Counted from the stretch's first letter, positions 27,257 through 38,610 are shown. The stretch is DNA of 64,000 bases from Mycobacterium sp. 4858 (GCF_900240975.1 NZ_LT968776.1:806001-870000), one strand, 5' to 3'. The notes: generated by a model from the sequence alone, not told the origin. Program-made: numbers and translations.

Positions 27257-29050
27257 ATGGCCAAGCAAGAGGTCTCGGACTATCTGCTGGATCGATTGCG
27301 GGCGTGGGGCGTCGAGCACGTGTTCGGCTACCCCGGCGACGGCATCAACGGGCTGCTCGCCGCGTGGGGCCGCGCGGACAACAAGCCGAAATTCATCCAA
27401 TCGCGACACGAGGAGATGAGCGCCTTCGAGGCGGTCGGCTACGCGAAATTCACCGGCCGGCTCGGGGTGTGCGCGGCCACGTCGGGCCCGGGGGCGATCC
27501 ATCTGCTCAACGGCCTCTATGACGCCAAACTCGACCACGTCCCGGTGGTGGCGATCGTCGGGCAGACCAACCGGACCGCGATGGGCGGCAACTACCAGCA
27601 GGAGGTCGACCTGCTGACCCTGTTCAAGGACGTCGCCAGCGACTACGTCCAAATGGTCACCGTCCCCGAACAATTGCCCAACGTGCTGGACCGCGCGATC
27701 CGGATCGCGATGACCCAGCGGGCGCCGACGGCGTTGATCATCCCCAGCGACGTGCAGGAGTTGCCGTACTCGCCGCCCGAGCACGCGTTCAAGATGGTGC
27801 CCTCCAGCCTGGGCATCGCGTACCCGGAGATCGCCCCTGACGACGCGGCCATCACGCGCGCGGCCGAGGTGCTGAACGCGGGCAAGAAGGTCGCCATGCT
27901 GGTGGGCACCGGCGCCCGCGGGGCGCACGAGGAGCTGAGCCAGGTGGCCGACCTGCTGGGCGCCGGCGCCGCCAAGGCGCTGCTGGGCAAGGACGTGCTC
28001 TCCGACGAATTGCCCTGGGTCACCGGCTCTATCGGCCTGCTGGGGACGCGGCCGAGCTACGAGCTGATGCGGGACTGCGACACCCTGCTCACCGTCGGGT
28101 CCAGCTTCCCCTACACGCAGTTCCTGCCCGATTTCGGGCAGGCCCGCGCGGTGCAGATCGATGTCGACGGCCGGCTCATCGGAATGCGCTACCCCTACGA
28201 GGTCAACCTGGTGGCCGACGCGAAAACCGCTCTGCGGGCGCTGATTCCACACCTGCGCCGCAAGGAGGACCGGTCGTGGCGCGAGACCATCGAGAAGAAC
28301 GTGGCGCGCTGGTGGGAGACGATGGACAAGGAGGCGCACGTCAGCGCCGACCCGATCAACCCGATGCGGCTGTACTCCGAGCTCTCCCCGATGCTGCCGG
28401 ACGACGCCATCGTGACGGCCGACTCCGGGTCGGCGGCCAACTGGTATGCGCGCAACCTGCGTTTCCGCGGCAACATGCGGGGCTCGCTGTCGGGCACGCT
28501 GGCCACGATGGGACCAGGCGTGCCGTACGCGATCGGCGCCAAATTCGGCCAGCCACGCCGCCCCGTCATCGCGTTCGTCGGCGACGGCGCCATGCAGATG
28601 AACGGCATGGCCGAACTGATCACGATCAAGCGGTACTGGCAGGAGTGGGAGGACCCCAGGCTGATCATCGCGATTCTGCACAACAACGACCTCAACCAGG
28701 TCACCTGGGAAATGCGTGCCATGGCCGGTGCGCCGAAATTCCATGAGTCCCAAGCGCTTCCGGACGTCGACTTCGCGGCGTTCGCGGCCAGCCTGGGCCT
28801 GAACGCGATGACCATCAAGGACCCGGACGAACTCGGGGGCGCGTGGCGCAACGCCTTGTCGGCCGACCGCCCCAGCGTGCTCGACGTCTTCACCGACCCG
28901 GACATGCCGCCCATCCCGCCGCACGCGACCTGGGACCAGTTCAAGTCGTCGGCCACCGCGGTGCTCTCCGGCGACGAGGACCGCGTGGGCTTCGTCAAGG
29001 TGGGCCTGAAAACCAAGGCGCAGGAATTCATGCCGCACAGGAAGGGGTGA
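27257..29050 (+). CDS. Thiamine-diphosphate enzyme, pyruvate oxidase/acetolactate-synthase-like
   Basis: A 597-aa TPP enzyme. The N-terminal PYR domain has the catalytic glutamate in SRHEEMSAFEAVGYAKF (near residue 53). A central domain follows, and the C-terminal PP domain has the Mg-TPP motif GDGAMQMNGMAELITI ending in HNNDLN. The overall pattern is nearer to pyruvate oxidase (PoxB-like) than to acetolactate synthase. The ATG at 27257 follows GAGGAGGG, six bases away; a longer frame upstream is not supported. The stop lies in a small palindrome shared with the convergent UdgX gene. Confidence 0.87.
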   Translation: MAKQEVSDYLLDRLRAWGVEHVFGYPGDGINGLLAAWGRADNKPKFIQSRHEEMSAFEAVGYAKFTGRLGVCAATSGPGAIHLLNGLYDAKLDHVPVVAIVGQTNRTAMGGNYQQEVDLLTLFKDVASDYVQMVTVPEQLPNVLDRAIRIAMTQRAPTALIIPSDVQELPYSPPEHAFKMVPSSLGIAYPEIAPDDAAITRAAEVLNAGKKVAMLVGTGARGAHEELSQVADLLGAGAAKALLGKDVLSDELPWVTGSIGLLGTRPSYELMRDCDTLLTVGSSFPYTQFLPDFGQARAVQIDVDGRLIGMRYPYEVNLVADAKTALRALIPHLRRKEDRSWRETIEKNVARWWETMDKEAHVSADPINPMRLYSELSPMLPDDAIVTADSGSAANWYARNLRFRGNMRGSLSGTLATMGPGVPYAIGAKFGQPRRPVIAFVGDGAMQMNGMAELITIKRYWQEWEDPRLIIAILHNNDLNQVTWEMRAMAGAPKFHESQALPDVDFAAFAASLGLNAMTIKDPDELGGAWRNALSADRPSVLDVFTDPDMPPIPPHATWDQFKSSATAVLSGDEDRVGFVKVGLKTKAQEFMPHRKG

Positions 29051-29065
29051 GCGAAGGATCGCTCA
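29048..29065. terminator. Palindrome holding both convergent stop codons
   Basis: TGAGCGA-AGGA-TCGCTCA is a perfect 7-bp stem with a 4-nt loop. The left arm starts with the TGA of the TPP enzyme and the right arm ends with the stop of the opposing UdgX gene. It is a short candidate bidirectional terminator. Confidence 0.4.
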
Positions 29066-29722
29066 GTGGTCGGCGACTCCGGAACGGGCGCTGCGCAGGT
29101 CGTCGACGAAGAGTCGGTAGGACTCGTCGTGCCGGTCGCTGCGATCGCGCAGCACCGCCGACGGGTGGACTGTCGCCAGCACGACGGGCTCGGGCTCCAG
29201 GTCGACGAGCGAGTCGGGTAGCGGCAGGCGTCGTCCGCGTTGGGTGGAGACCCGAAACGCCGCTCCCAGAAGGGATTGCGCGGCGGTGGCCCCTAGGCAG
29301 ACGATGACCCGGGGCCGCACCGCCTCGATCTCGGCGATGAGCCAGGGTCGGCAGGCGACCACCTCGGTGCGGCCCGGCTTTTGGTGGATGCGCCGCTTGC
29401 CGCCCTTGCGGGTGAACTTGAAGTGCTTGACCGCGTTGGTCTCGTACGTCGACGCCGGGTCGACGCCGGCGTCTTCGAGGGCCCGGGCGAGCAGGCGCCC
29501 GGCCGGCCCCACGAACGGCTCGCCCGCGCGGTCCTCCTGGTCGCCCGGCTGCTCGCCCACCAGCATGATGGGCGCGCCGGGGTCTCCGCGACCGAACACC
29601 GTCTGGGTGGCGTCGGCGAAAAGCGGGCAGCCGCGGCAGCATTCGGCCGCCGCCCGCAGCGCATCCAGCCCGCGCTCGGCGGGCAGGTAACGGTCGGCGC
29701 CGGGGGTCTTGGCGGCGGTCAT
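29063..29722 (-). CDS. udgX: UdgX-type uracil-DNA glycosylase
   Basis: A 219-aa family-4-like uracil-DNA glycosylase. The segment KRRIHQKP (109-116) is the insertion that defines UdgX, and His113 matches the histidine that in M. smegmatis UdgX forms a covalent bond with the abasic sugar. Other motifs are GEQPGDQEDRAGEPFVGPAG (56-75, catalytic loop) and ATVHPSAVLRD near the end. Cysteines at 28/29, 32 and later ones could ligate a 4Fe-4S cluster. The start at 29722 is chosen because residues before it are low-complexity shadow sequence. Confidence 0.92.
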   Translation of the reverse strand: MTAAKTPGADRYLPAERGLDALRAAAECCRGCPLFADATQTVFGRGDPGAPIMLVGEQPGDQEDRAGEPFVGPAGRLLARALEDAGVDPASTYETNAVKHFKFTRKGGKRRIHQKPGRTEVVACRPWLIAEIEAVRPRVIVCLGATAAQSLLGAAFRVSTQRGRRLPLPDSLVDLEPEPVVLATVHPSAVLRDRSDRHDESYRLFVDDLRSARSGVADH

Positions 29723-29740
29723 GTTTTTGTTCGGCGCGGG

Positions 29741-29780
29741 ACGGGGTGTCCCCACTCCCCCTCGAGTGGGGACACCCCGT
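29741..29780 (-). terminator. Long perfect hairpin after the hemerythrin gene
   Basis: ACGGGGTGTCCCCACT (29741-29756) pairs perfectly with 29765-29780, leaving an 8-nt loop. It lies nine bases after the hemerythrin stop and before the udgX start on the same strand, so it probably ends the upstream transcript. There is no T-tract. Confidence 0.6.
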
Positions 29781-29789
29781 GAGTCCGTG

Positions 29790-30350
29790 CTAGCCCTTGC
29801 CGACGATGGCGTCGCGGGCGCGGTCCAGCATCGCCGCGAACGGTCCGGCGGCGAGGTTGGCGGCCTGCGACTCGACACCGGCGTGCGGGCGGGTCGGCGC
29901 GATCGCCTCGGCGAGTTTGGCTGCGCGGCCCATCCGTTCGAGTTCGTCGTCGCTCAGCTCCTGGCCGAGCTTGGAGAACTCCTCGTGCTCCTCGTGCTCG
30001 GCGTGCTCGACGACCGCGTCGCGCAGTTGCGTCAGCATGCTGGTGAACTCCGCGCTGTCGACGTCGAGCTTCTCCAGCTTCTGCAGGACGGTCTTGGCCT
30101 CGTGCTCTTCGTGGAGCCGCTCGCCGACCACCGCGGCGCCGTCGGAGAGCTTCCGCTTGGCGCGCGGGTGCACGATCTCCTCCTCGGCCGTCTCGTGGAC
30201 GGCCAGCAGCCGCCGGAGCTCGACGAACGCCTTCTCACGTTCTTTCCCCGAAGCCGCCAACGTCTCGGCGAACAACGACTTGATCTGCTGGTGTTGACTG
30301 ACGAGAAAGTCGACCACATCGGTGGGCGACTTGATGGCGCTCTGAGCCAT
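29790..30350 (-). CDS. Hemerythrin HHE domain protein
   Basis: A 186-aa helical protein with an N-terminal HHE cation-binding domain. His/Glu ligand segments are SQHQQIKSLF, LAVHETAEEEIVHPRA, LHEEHEAKTVL and VEHAEHEEHEEF. Family members bind a di-iron centre and sense or detoxify oxygen and NO; mycobacterial hemerythrins affect sigma-factor output under stress. The C-terminal 60 residues are outside the iron domain. The gene is followed by a strong hairpin and then udgX. Confidence 0.9.
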   Translation of the reverse strand: MAQSAIKSPTDVVDFLVSQHQQIKSLFAETLAASGKEREKAFVELRRLLAVHETAEEEIVHPRAKRKLSDGAAVVGERLHEEHEAKTVLQKLEKLDVDSAEFTSMLTQLRDAVVEHAEHEEHEEFSKLGQELSDDELERMGRAAKLAEAIAPTRPHAGVESQAANLAAGPFAAMLDRARDAIVGKG

Positions 30351-30498
30351 GGTGTCCTTCCCCTGATTCGGCGCGCGGGCTGTTGCGCGCTTTCTTTCGG
30401 CTACCCGACGAAATCCGCCACCAAACGGGTACGGCCGCCCACCAGTGGGTAGTTCCTCACCAAGTCGCGAAAGTCAAGCCGCGAAAGGGAGGACGCTC

Positions 30499-31536
30499 AT
30501 GGCCGGCCGTGTCCGCACCCGGGCGGCGATCCTCGGCGCCCTCGTCGTCACCGCCGGGTGTGCCGCGCCCGGGGCGTCGTTGGAAAGCACCCCCGACGTC
30601 GTGCTGTGGTCGGTCGCGGCACCCTTGCGCGCGCCGGTGTGGTCGTATCGGGCCCACGCCCTCGTCGCGCTCACCGGCGATCAGCGGGTCGCCGAGGTGA
30701 GCGCCGGTGACCGCCCGGGCGACGCCGACACCCGGTTCTCGGCGCCCATGGCGGCCGGACGCAACCTGCAGATCAGCCAGAAAGACGATCGCGTCGTGTT
30801 CGTGCCGCAGCCCGACCGCGGCCGGGTCGCCGAGGTCGACCTCCAAAGCCTGCGCCAGGTCGGCGATTTCGACGCCGGACCCGCCCCGGCGTATCTGTCC
30901 GAGGACGCCGGGTTGCGGACGCTCCTGGCGCTGTCGTCGGACGGGACGTCGGTGACGCCGGTGGACCAGTACGGCTTCCGCAAACTGCCCACCGCCCCGG
31001 TCACCGGTGAGCCCGCTGACAGTATCGACGGTGCGAACCGCGGCCGCGAGATCGACTACCACGCCTACGCGCCCTCGGGAATCCGCCATTACCAAGGGCA
31101 TTCGTCACCCGCCGAAGAGCGCGGGTCGCTGCGCATGAACGTCGCGGTCTCGGCGGGCGACGGCGCCGCGGTGACTCGCAGCTACGTGGCCGGGCGTGAC
31201 GACAGCACGCTGTACGCGGTGGACTCGCGCCGCGGCGGTGAGGGCCTGACGGTACTGGCCAGCACCCGGCTGCCGTCCCCCATCCGCGAGCTGGGCACCG
31301 ACGACACCCGCCTCTACGCCGCCACCGACCGCGAGGTGGTGGTGCTCGAGACCGCCAGCTTCACCGGCTTCCCGAGCCGGACCATCCCCGTGATCCGCGT
31401 CATCGGCTACCGGGCCGGACTGCCGCCGGCGGCCCAGTCGGCGGCGCTGTCGGGCATGGCGATCGGGCCGCATCGGGTGTACCTGACCCTGGCCGACAGG
31501 CCCTACGTGGTCAGCGTGGCCAAACCGCGCCTGTGA
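30499..31536 (+). CDS. Putative lipoprotein of unknown function, beta-propeller-like
   Basis: About 345 aa. A short basic N-terminus and hydrophobic stretch (AAILGALVVTAGC) end in a lipobox cysteine near residue 19, so the protein is probably lipid-anchored outside the membrane. The rest contains spaced short strands with Asp/Gly turns (VFVPQPDRGRVAEVDL, DDSTLYAVDSRRGGEG), suggestive of a beta-propeller. An ATG with GGGAGG upstream is chosen over an upstream start that would bury the signal. Function is not known. Confidence 0.78.
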   Translation: MAGRVRTRAAILGALVVTAGCAAPGASLESTPDVVLWSVAAPLRAPVWSYRAHALVALTGDQRVAEVSAGDRPGDADTRFSAPMAAGRNLQISQKDDRVVFVPQPDRGRVAEVDLQSLRQVGDFDAGPAPAYLSEDAGLRTLLALSSDGTSVTPVDQYGFRKLPTAPVTGEPADSIDGANRGREIDYHAYAPSGIRHYQGHSSPAEERGSLRMNVAVSAGDGAAVTRSYVAGRDDSTLYAVDSRRGGEGLTVLASTRLPSPIRELGTDDTRLYAATDREVVVLETASFTGFPSRTIPVIRVIGYRAGLPPAAQSAALSGMAIGPHRVYLTLADRPYVVSVAKPRL

Positions 31537-31580
31537 TCGGCTACATTGCGGGCAGGTTCGGCCGGTAAGGAGGCGCTGGC

Positions 31581-32545
31581 GTGACCGACCCGCAAGACCG
31601 GTATTGGCAGAACCCGTACACCTACGACCCACTGGGCCGGGTCCCGCCGACCCCGCCTCCGCTGGAACCGCCGCCGCTTACGCCGCCGGCCCGCTGTCGC
31701 TGGTGTTCGCGTTCGTGTTCGCGCCGGTCGGGGCGATCCTGGGGCACGCGGGGCTGGCGCAGATCCGCCGCACCGGCGAGCCCGGCCGGGACCGCGCCCG
31801 GGCGGGGCTGGCGCTGTCGTACGCGTTCATCGCCGTCGGCGTCGTCGCCCTGGTCGCGTGGGCCACCCTGGGCCCCGCCCCGTCCCCGCAGACCGCCGCG
31901 CCCGCGACCATCTCCACGGGCCCGACGACCCCGGCCGGTCCGGGTCCGGTCACACCGGACGCCCTGGCGGCGCTGCTGCCGGGCGCCGACGCCCTGAAGA
32001 ACCTCACCACCGACCAGAACCTCGAGGCGGGCCAGACCTGGAACAACCCGGGCCGCCCGGGCGCGGCGGGGGCCATCGACCGGCCGGAATGCTGGGGCAG
32101 CATCGCCCCGGGCACGCCGGACGCCTACACCGGCGACGTGGCCGGATACCACGCGGCGGAGTACCGCGACACGCACACCTTCCTCAAGTCGACCCAGGTC
32201 ATCGAGGCGGTCGTGGCCTTCCGGGACCCGGCGGCGGCGCAGTCGCAGCTCGCGGCGTTGCTGTCGGGGTGGCGCCGCTGCGGCGGCCTGACCGTGACGC
32301 TGACACCGCCCAGCGGGGAGGCGCTCCCCTTCGCGGTGGGCGCGCCCGCCGACGCGGGCAACGGCATCACCACGCTGGACCTGACGCCCCGGGGGCTGCA
32401 GATCCACTCGGCCCGGGCGATCGCGGCCAAGGCCAACGTGATCGTCGACCTGATGGTCTCCTGCAGCGGCACGACGGACGCCGAGCAGCCGCGGCTGGCC
32501 GGGGTGGGCATCGCCACCTACGTGCTGGGCAAGATCCCTGGCTAG
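31581..32545 (+). pseudogene. Frameshifted DUF4190/sensor-domain membrane protein gene
   Basis: The start is a GTG with AGGAGG eight bases upstream. The N-terminal frame reads MTDPQDRYWQNPYTYDPLGR and a proline stretch. Near 31660-31690 the homology continues in another frame (AAGPLSLVFAFVFAPVGAIL and a second membrane helix VGVVALVAWATLG). A PknH-like sensor domain follows with cysteines in RPECWGSI, WRRCGGLTV and MVSCSG. Neither frame alone makes the full protein, so a single-base-type frameshift (mutation or sequencing error) is inferred; I did not find programmed-frameshift signals. Confidence 0.7.
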
Positions 32546-32555
32546 GGTGGGCGGC

Positions 32556-33524
32556 ATGAAGTATCTCGACGTCGACGGAGTCGGACGGGTCAGCCGGATC
32601 GGCTTGGGCACCTGGCAGTTCGGGTCACGCGAATGGGGCTACGGCGAGGGCTACGCCTCGGGCGCCGCGCGTGACATCGTGCGCCGCGCGCTCGCCCTGG
32701 GGGTGACACTGTTCGACACCGCCGAGGTGTACGGGCTGGGCAAGAGCGAGCGGATCCTCGGCGAGGCGCTCGGCGACGAACGCGCCGACGTCGCGGTGGC
32801 CAGCAAGATCATGCCGGTCGCGCCGTTCCCGGCGGTGGTCAAGCAGCGCGAGCGCGCCAGCGCGCGACGGCTGGGCCTGGACCGCATCCCGCTCTACCAG
32901 ATCCACCAATCCAATCCACTGGTCCCCGACACCGTGATCATGCCGGGCATGCGCGACCTGCTCGACGGCGGGAAGATCGGCGCGGTCGGCGTCTCCAACT
33001 ACTCGCTGGAGCGGTGGCGGAAGGCCGACGCCGCGCTCGGCCGGCCGGTCGTCAGCAACCAGGTGCACTTCTCGCTGGCGCACGCCGGGCCGCTGGAGGA
33101 TTTGGTGCCTTTCGCCGAGCGGGAGAACCGCATCGTGATCGCCTACAGCCCGCTCGAGCAGGGGCTGCTGGGCGGCAAGTACGGCCTGGACAACCGGCCC
33201 GGTGGCATCCGGGCGCTGAATTCGTTGTTCGGCACGGAGAACCTGCGCCGCGTCGAGCCGCTGTTGCAGACGCTGCGCGACGTGGCGACCACCGTCGGTG
33301 CCAAACCGGCTCAGGTGGCGCTGGCGTGGCTGATCAGTTACCCGGGGGTCGTCGCGATCCCCGGCGCGTCCAGCGTCGAGCAGCTCGAATTCAACGTCGC
33401 CGCCGCCGACATCGAACTGCCGCCGGACGCCCGTGAGGCGCTCACCGGGGCGGCCCGCGCCTTCCGGCCGGTCTCGGCCGGGCGTTTCCTGACCGACCTG
33501 GTCCGGGAGAAGCTGGGCCGCTAG
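32556..33524 (+). CDS. Aldo/keto reductase
   Basis: About 322 aa, an AKR-fold TIM-barrel enzyme. The catalytic tetrad is traceable: Asp and Tyr in LFDTAEVYG, Lys in VASKIMPV and His in YQIHQSN. NADPH-binding motifs are in the C-terminal third (IPGASSVEQLEFN). ATG at 32556 or GTG at 32547 are alternatives. It follows the frameshifted gene by ten bases but may have its own promoter. The subfamily resembles general AKR5-type or tas-like reductases, and the substrate is unknown. A palindromic repeat follows its stop. Confidence 0.9.
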   Translation: MKYLDVDGVGRVSRIGLGTWQFGSREWGYGEGYASGAARDIVRRALALGVTLFDTAEVYGLGKSERILGEALGDERADVAVASKIMPVAPFPAVVKQRERASARRLGLDRIPLYQIHQSNPLVPDTVIMPGMRDLLDGGKIGAVGVSNYSLERWRKADAALGRPVVSNQVHFSLAHAGPLEDLVPFAERENRIVIAYSPLEQGLLGGKYGLDNRPGGIRALNSLFGTENLRRVEPLLQTLRDVATTVGAKPAQVALAWLISYPGVVAIPGASSVEQLEFNVAAADIELPPDAREALTGAARAFRPVSAGRFLTDLVREKLGR

Positions 33525-33527
33525 TTT

Positions 33528-33595
33528 CGCGCCGAGGTTGCCATCAGGGCTGTGGCCAGGCCCTCGAGAACAGCCTCCACGGCAATCTCGGCGCG
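33528..33595. repeat. Intergenic palindromic repeat, copy 1 (convergent genes)
   Basis: CGCGCCGAGGTTGCC (33528-33542) is mirrored by GGCAATCTCGGCGCG (33581-33595) with one mismatch. It lies directly after the aldo/keto reductase stop and before the opposing SDR stop. The same arms occur at 47230-47294, also between convergent genes, so it belongs to a dispersed repeat and may terminate transcription both ways. Confidence 0.75.
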
Positions 33596-33596
33596 G

Positions 33597-33628
33597 ACGC
33601 GCAGACCCGCGGACGCGCAGACCCGCGG
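33597..33628. repeat. Two tandem 16-bp copies
   Basis: ACGCGCAGACCCGCGG occurs twice without spacer, followed by a partial third copy. It sits right after the palindrome and before the SDR stop at 33634. No coding role is apparent. Confidence 0.8.
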
Positions 33629-33633
33629 ACCCG

Positions 33634-34413
33634 TTAGGACTGGGCGGAATCGGCGAACGCGGCGGGGCTGGCGGGCGCGCCCCTGGCCACCACCACCGGC
33701 ATCGAGGTCGCGGCGTTGGTCCGCAGGATGGTGTGCACCACGTCGATGAGGTCCTCGACCGGCATCAGCTTGCCGGGCATGCAGCCGCGGGAGGCCCACA
33801 GCGGCACGGCCTGCATCGCGAGGTCCATGTCCCAGCCGATGTTCATTCCCGTGGCCGCGTCCCCCTCGCCACCCGGGCATTCGCCGACGATCAGGGTGGT
33901 GAAGCCGATGTCGGGGTGTTCGGCCCGCCAGGCGTCGACCATCCGCTCGAGGGCCGCCTTGCTGACGCCGTACGCGCCGAGGCCCGGCCACGGCGGCCCG
34001 AACGTGCCGGCGTCGGAGGACAGGTAGACGGCCTTGCCCGCGGAGGCCGTCAGGTGCGGCACCGCCGCGGCCGTCACCAGCGCGGCGCCGATGACGTTGG
34101 TGTCGAAGATGCGCCGCCAGGTCGCGGCGTCGGTGTCGACCATGCGGACCAGCGGGCCGACGGCGGGGGTGTAGACGACGTTGTCGATGCCGCCCAGGGC
34201 GTCGGCCGCGGCGGCGATCGCAGACCGGCACGACGCCTCGTCGGTGACGTCGCATTCGATGGCGATCGCGCCCGGGCCGGCCTCCCTGGCCGCCGCCTCG
34301 ATCCGATCGCGGCGCCGGGCCAACAGGGCGACCTGGTCGCCGCGCTGGGCGAGGCCCACGCCGATGCAACGACCGAGTCCGCTCGAGGCGCCCACCACCA
34401 CTGTCCTTGACAT
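33634..34413 (-). CDS. SDR family oxidoreductase
   Basis: A 259-aa classical SDR with GASSGLGRCIG (cofactor), DNVVYTPAVG in place of the usual NNAG, and catalytic YGVSKAALERM (Tyr-x3-Lys). The C-terminus is longer than usual and rich in Ala/Ser, and substrate specificity is not evident. It converges on the aldo/keto reductase. The next upstream gene on the same strand is the GGDEF protein, about 80 bp away. Confidence 0.9.
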   Translation of the reverse strand: MSRTVVVGASSGLGRCIGVGLAQRGDQVALLARRRDRIEAAAREAGPGAIAIECDVTDEASCRSAIAAAADALGGIDNVVYTPAVGPLVRMVDTDAATWRRIFDTNVIGAALVTAAAVPHLTASAGKAVYLSSDAGTFGPPWPGLGAYGVSKAALERMVDAWRAEHPDIGFTTLIVGECPGGEGDAATGMNIGWDMDLAMQAVPLWASRGCMPGKLMPVEDLIDVVHTILRTNAATSMPVVVARGAPASPAAFADSAQS

Positions 34414-34492
34414 ATTTGCCCTCTCTTGTAACGAGCTGCCGTCGGCAAGAACCTACCGGATATCGCCCGTCACGCGGTGATGGTTGGGTTGC

Positions 34493-36247
34493 TCAATTCC
34501 GGACGACGGTGTTCCGGTCGCCGAACTTGGCCTGGTACATGGCCGCGTCCGCCCGGGCCGTGACCGCGTCGACGGAGTCACCCGGAAGGGCGAGGGTGGC
34601 GCCGATGCTCAGCGTCGCGGACAGCGCCTTGTCGGAGACATAAATGGGTTCGGCGGCACGGCAACGAATCTTTTCGGCCACCTGGGTGAGCTCGTCGATG
34701 CTGCGGACGCCGGGCAACAGGACCAGCATTTCGTCGCCGCCCGTCCGGCCGACGGTGTCCCCCCGGCGCACGCTCCCGCGAACCCGCGCGGCCAGCGTCG
34801 CGAGCACGAAGTCGCCGATGCCGTGCCCCCACGTGTCGTTGATGTCCTTGAAATGGTCTACGTCGCAGAACAACACGCCGACATACGTTCCCGGCGGTTG
34901 CGGTTGCTCCAGCGCCGCGGCGAGCCGGCCGATGGCCTCGGCCCGGTTCACCAGGCCGGTCAGGGTGTCGAACCGGGCCAGCCGTTCGAGTCGCTGCTCG
35001 GCCTCGACCTGATCGTCGACGATGCGCAGCGAGGCGATCAGTCCGTCGGTCCTGCCGTCGGCGTCGACATACGGCTTCCCGTGGCCGTCGACCCAGTGGA
35101 AACTGCCGTCGGTGGAGCGGATCCGGAACCGTTGCAGGACCGATGCACCGCCGGCGATCCGCTGCAACGCCGCCACGATCGCATCGCGGTCATCACGGTG
35201 GATCTGGCGGCTGAATTGTGCACCGGTCCAGTGTTCGGGTGCTCCGCCGAACGCGGCCTCAACCGACGGTGAGATCCACGCGACGTCCTCGCCGCGGAGG
35301 TGGACGATGACGTCGACCGCATTGTCGGCGATGAGGCGGTAGCGCGCCTCGGCGTCGGCGCGTTCCTTGCTGACCAGCTCCTTCTCAATCAACAGTTTCT
35401 GTTCGCGCTGGATGAAGAAGAACGTGATCGCCCCGACGACGGCCGTGCCCAGCAGTATGGAAAACGTCCAGTCCGCGTGCTCGCCCAGACGAAGCCGCAG
35501 GAAGAAGGGCCGCGACAGCGCGACGACGACCGGAAGCGCGGCGAGCAGGACCGCCAACCGCAGCAGCGTCTTCTTGTCGGGCCGGGCGAGCAGCCAGGCG
35601 ACCGGAGACCGGTCGGGGCGTGCCAGCGTCGTCGCGGCGCCGAGCAGCAGCAGGGCCACGGCCGTCATGAGCGCCTGGCCGGTCGACGGCGAGAAGCCCA
35701 CCAGCGCCAACGCGCCGAACAGGTAGGCCCCGACCGTGACGAATGGGATGAGCGCGCCGGCCGCCATGCACGCGGGCCAGACCACGCGGGTCCCGCGACC
35801 CACGCGAATCAATGCCGCCGCGGCCGCCAGGGGCAGGCCCGACGACGTCGTTTGCGCGCTGGGGCGCCCCGGCCACGTCTGTTGCGACGCGCGCACCGCG
35901 TCGGAGACCCACACCAGGTCCAGGCCGGTCGACGGCCCGCCGATGACGTACTCCACGACGGTGACAGCCGCAAGGGCCCCTACCGCCAGGGCGAGGCCCC
36001 GCCCGGCCCACACCCGCCCCCGCGAGGGGCGACCGGACTGGAGCAGGATCGCCGCAGCCAGCCCTACCAGCCACAACGAAGTCCATGGCATCATCTGCGG
36101 CCAGGCCGGGTCGATCCGGGTCAGCCGGTCGATGCCGGTCGTCCAGCCCACCCAGGTCAGGGCGGCAAGGGCAAACACCACCAGCAGGGCGATCCGCCTG
36201 CACCAGGCCACGTCGTTCAGACACGAGTCGGGGCTCGACCTGTCCAT
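34493..36247 (-). CDS. Membrane-bound PAS-GGDEF diguanylate cyclase
   Basis: About 584 aa. The N-terminal third contains several membrane helices (VVFALAALTWVGWTTGI, ALAVGALAAVTVVEYVIGG, LLRLAVLLAALPVVVAL and others), a likely sensory membrane module. A short coiled coil and a PAS domain (RYRLIADNAVDVIVHLRG) follow. The GGDEF domain has the active site GRTGGDEMLVLLPG and the metal-binding FCDVDHFKDIND, so cyclic-di-GMP synthesis is likely. No EAL domain is fused. The ATG at 36247 has a GGAGGAAGGGG ribosome site. The stimulus is unknown. Confidence 0.9.
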   Translation of the reverse strand: MDRSSPDSCLNDVAWCRRIALLVVFALAALTWVGWTTGIDRLTRIDPAWPQMMPWTSLWLVGLAAAILLQSGRPSRGRVWAGRGLALAVGALAAVTVVEYVIGGPSTGLDLVWVSDAVRASQQTWPGRPSAQTTSSGLPLAAAAALIRVGRGTRVVWPACMAAGALIPFVTVGAYLFGALALVGFSPSTGQALMTAVALLLLGAATTLARPDRSPVAWLLARPDKKTLLRLAVLLAALPVVVALSRPFFLRLRLGEHADWTFSILLGTAVVGAITFFFIQREQKLLIEKELVSKERADAEARYRLIADNAVDVIVHLRGEDVAWISPSVEAAFGGAPEHWTGAQFSRQIHRDDRDAIVAALQRIAGGASVLQRFRIRSTDGSFHWVDGHGKPYVDADGRTDGLIASLRIVDDQVEAEQRLERLARFDTLTGLVNRAEAIGRLAAALEQPQPPGTYVGVLFCDVDHFKDINDTWGHGIGDFVLATLAARVRGSVRRGDTVGRTGGDEMLVLLPGVRSIDELTQVAEKIRCRAAEPIYVSDKALSATLSIGATLALPGDSVDAVTARADAAMYQAKFGDRNTVVRN

Positions 36248-36390
36248 CGACTGCCCCTTCCTCCCCCCGCGGCGGTGCAACCGACAGTGTGCGGGAAGGG
36301 GCGGCCGGCGGCGGAGGGCACAAGGTAACCAATCTGTGGGCGAAAGGTCACCGCTCGCGCACGATCGCCGCGGCGCGCCGCCGGTGCGGG

Positions 36391-38541
<2,151 letters not shown>

Positions 38542-38610
38542 GGCGCAATCAATACCCTACCCGCGCCACCCCCAAACGGTCGCGCGGAAGAGATTGCACC
38601 CCAACGATTT

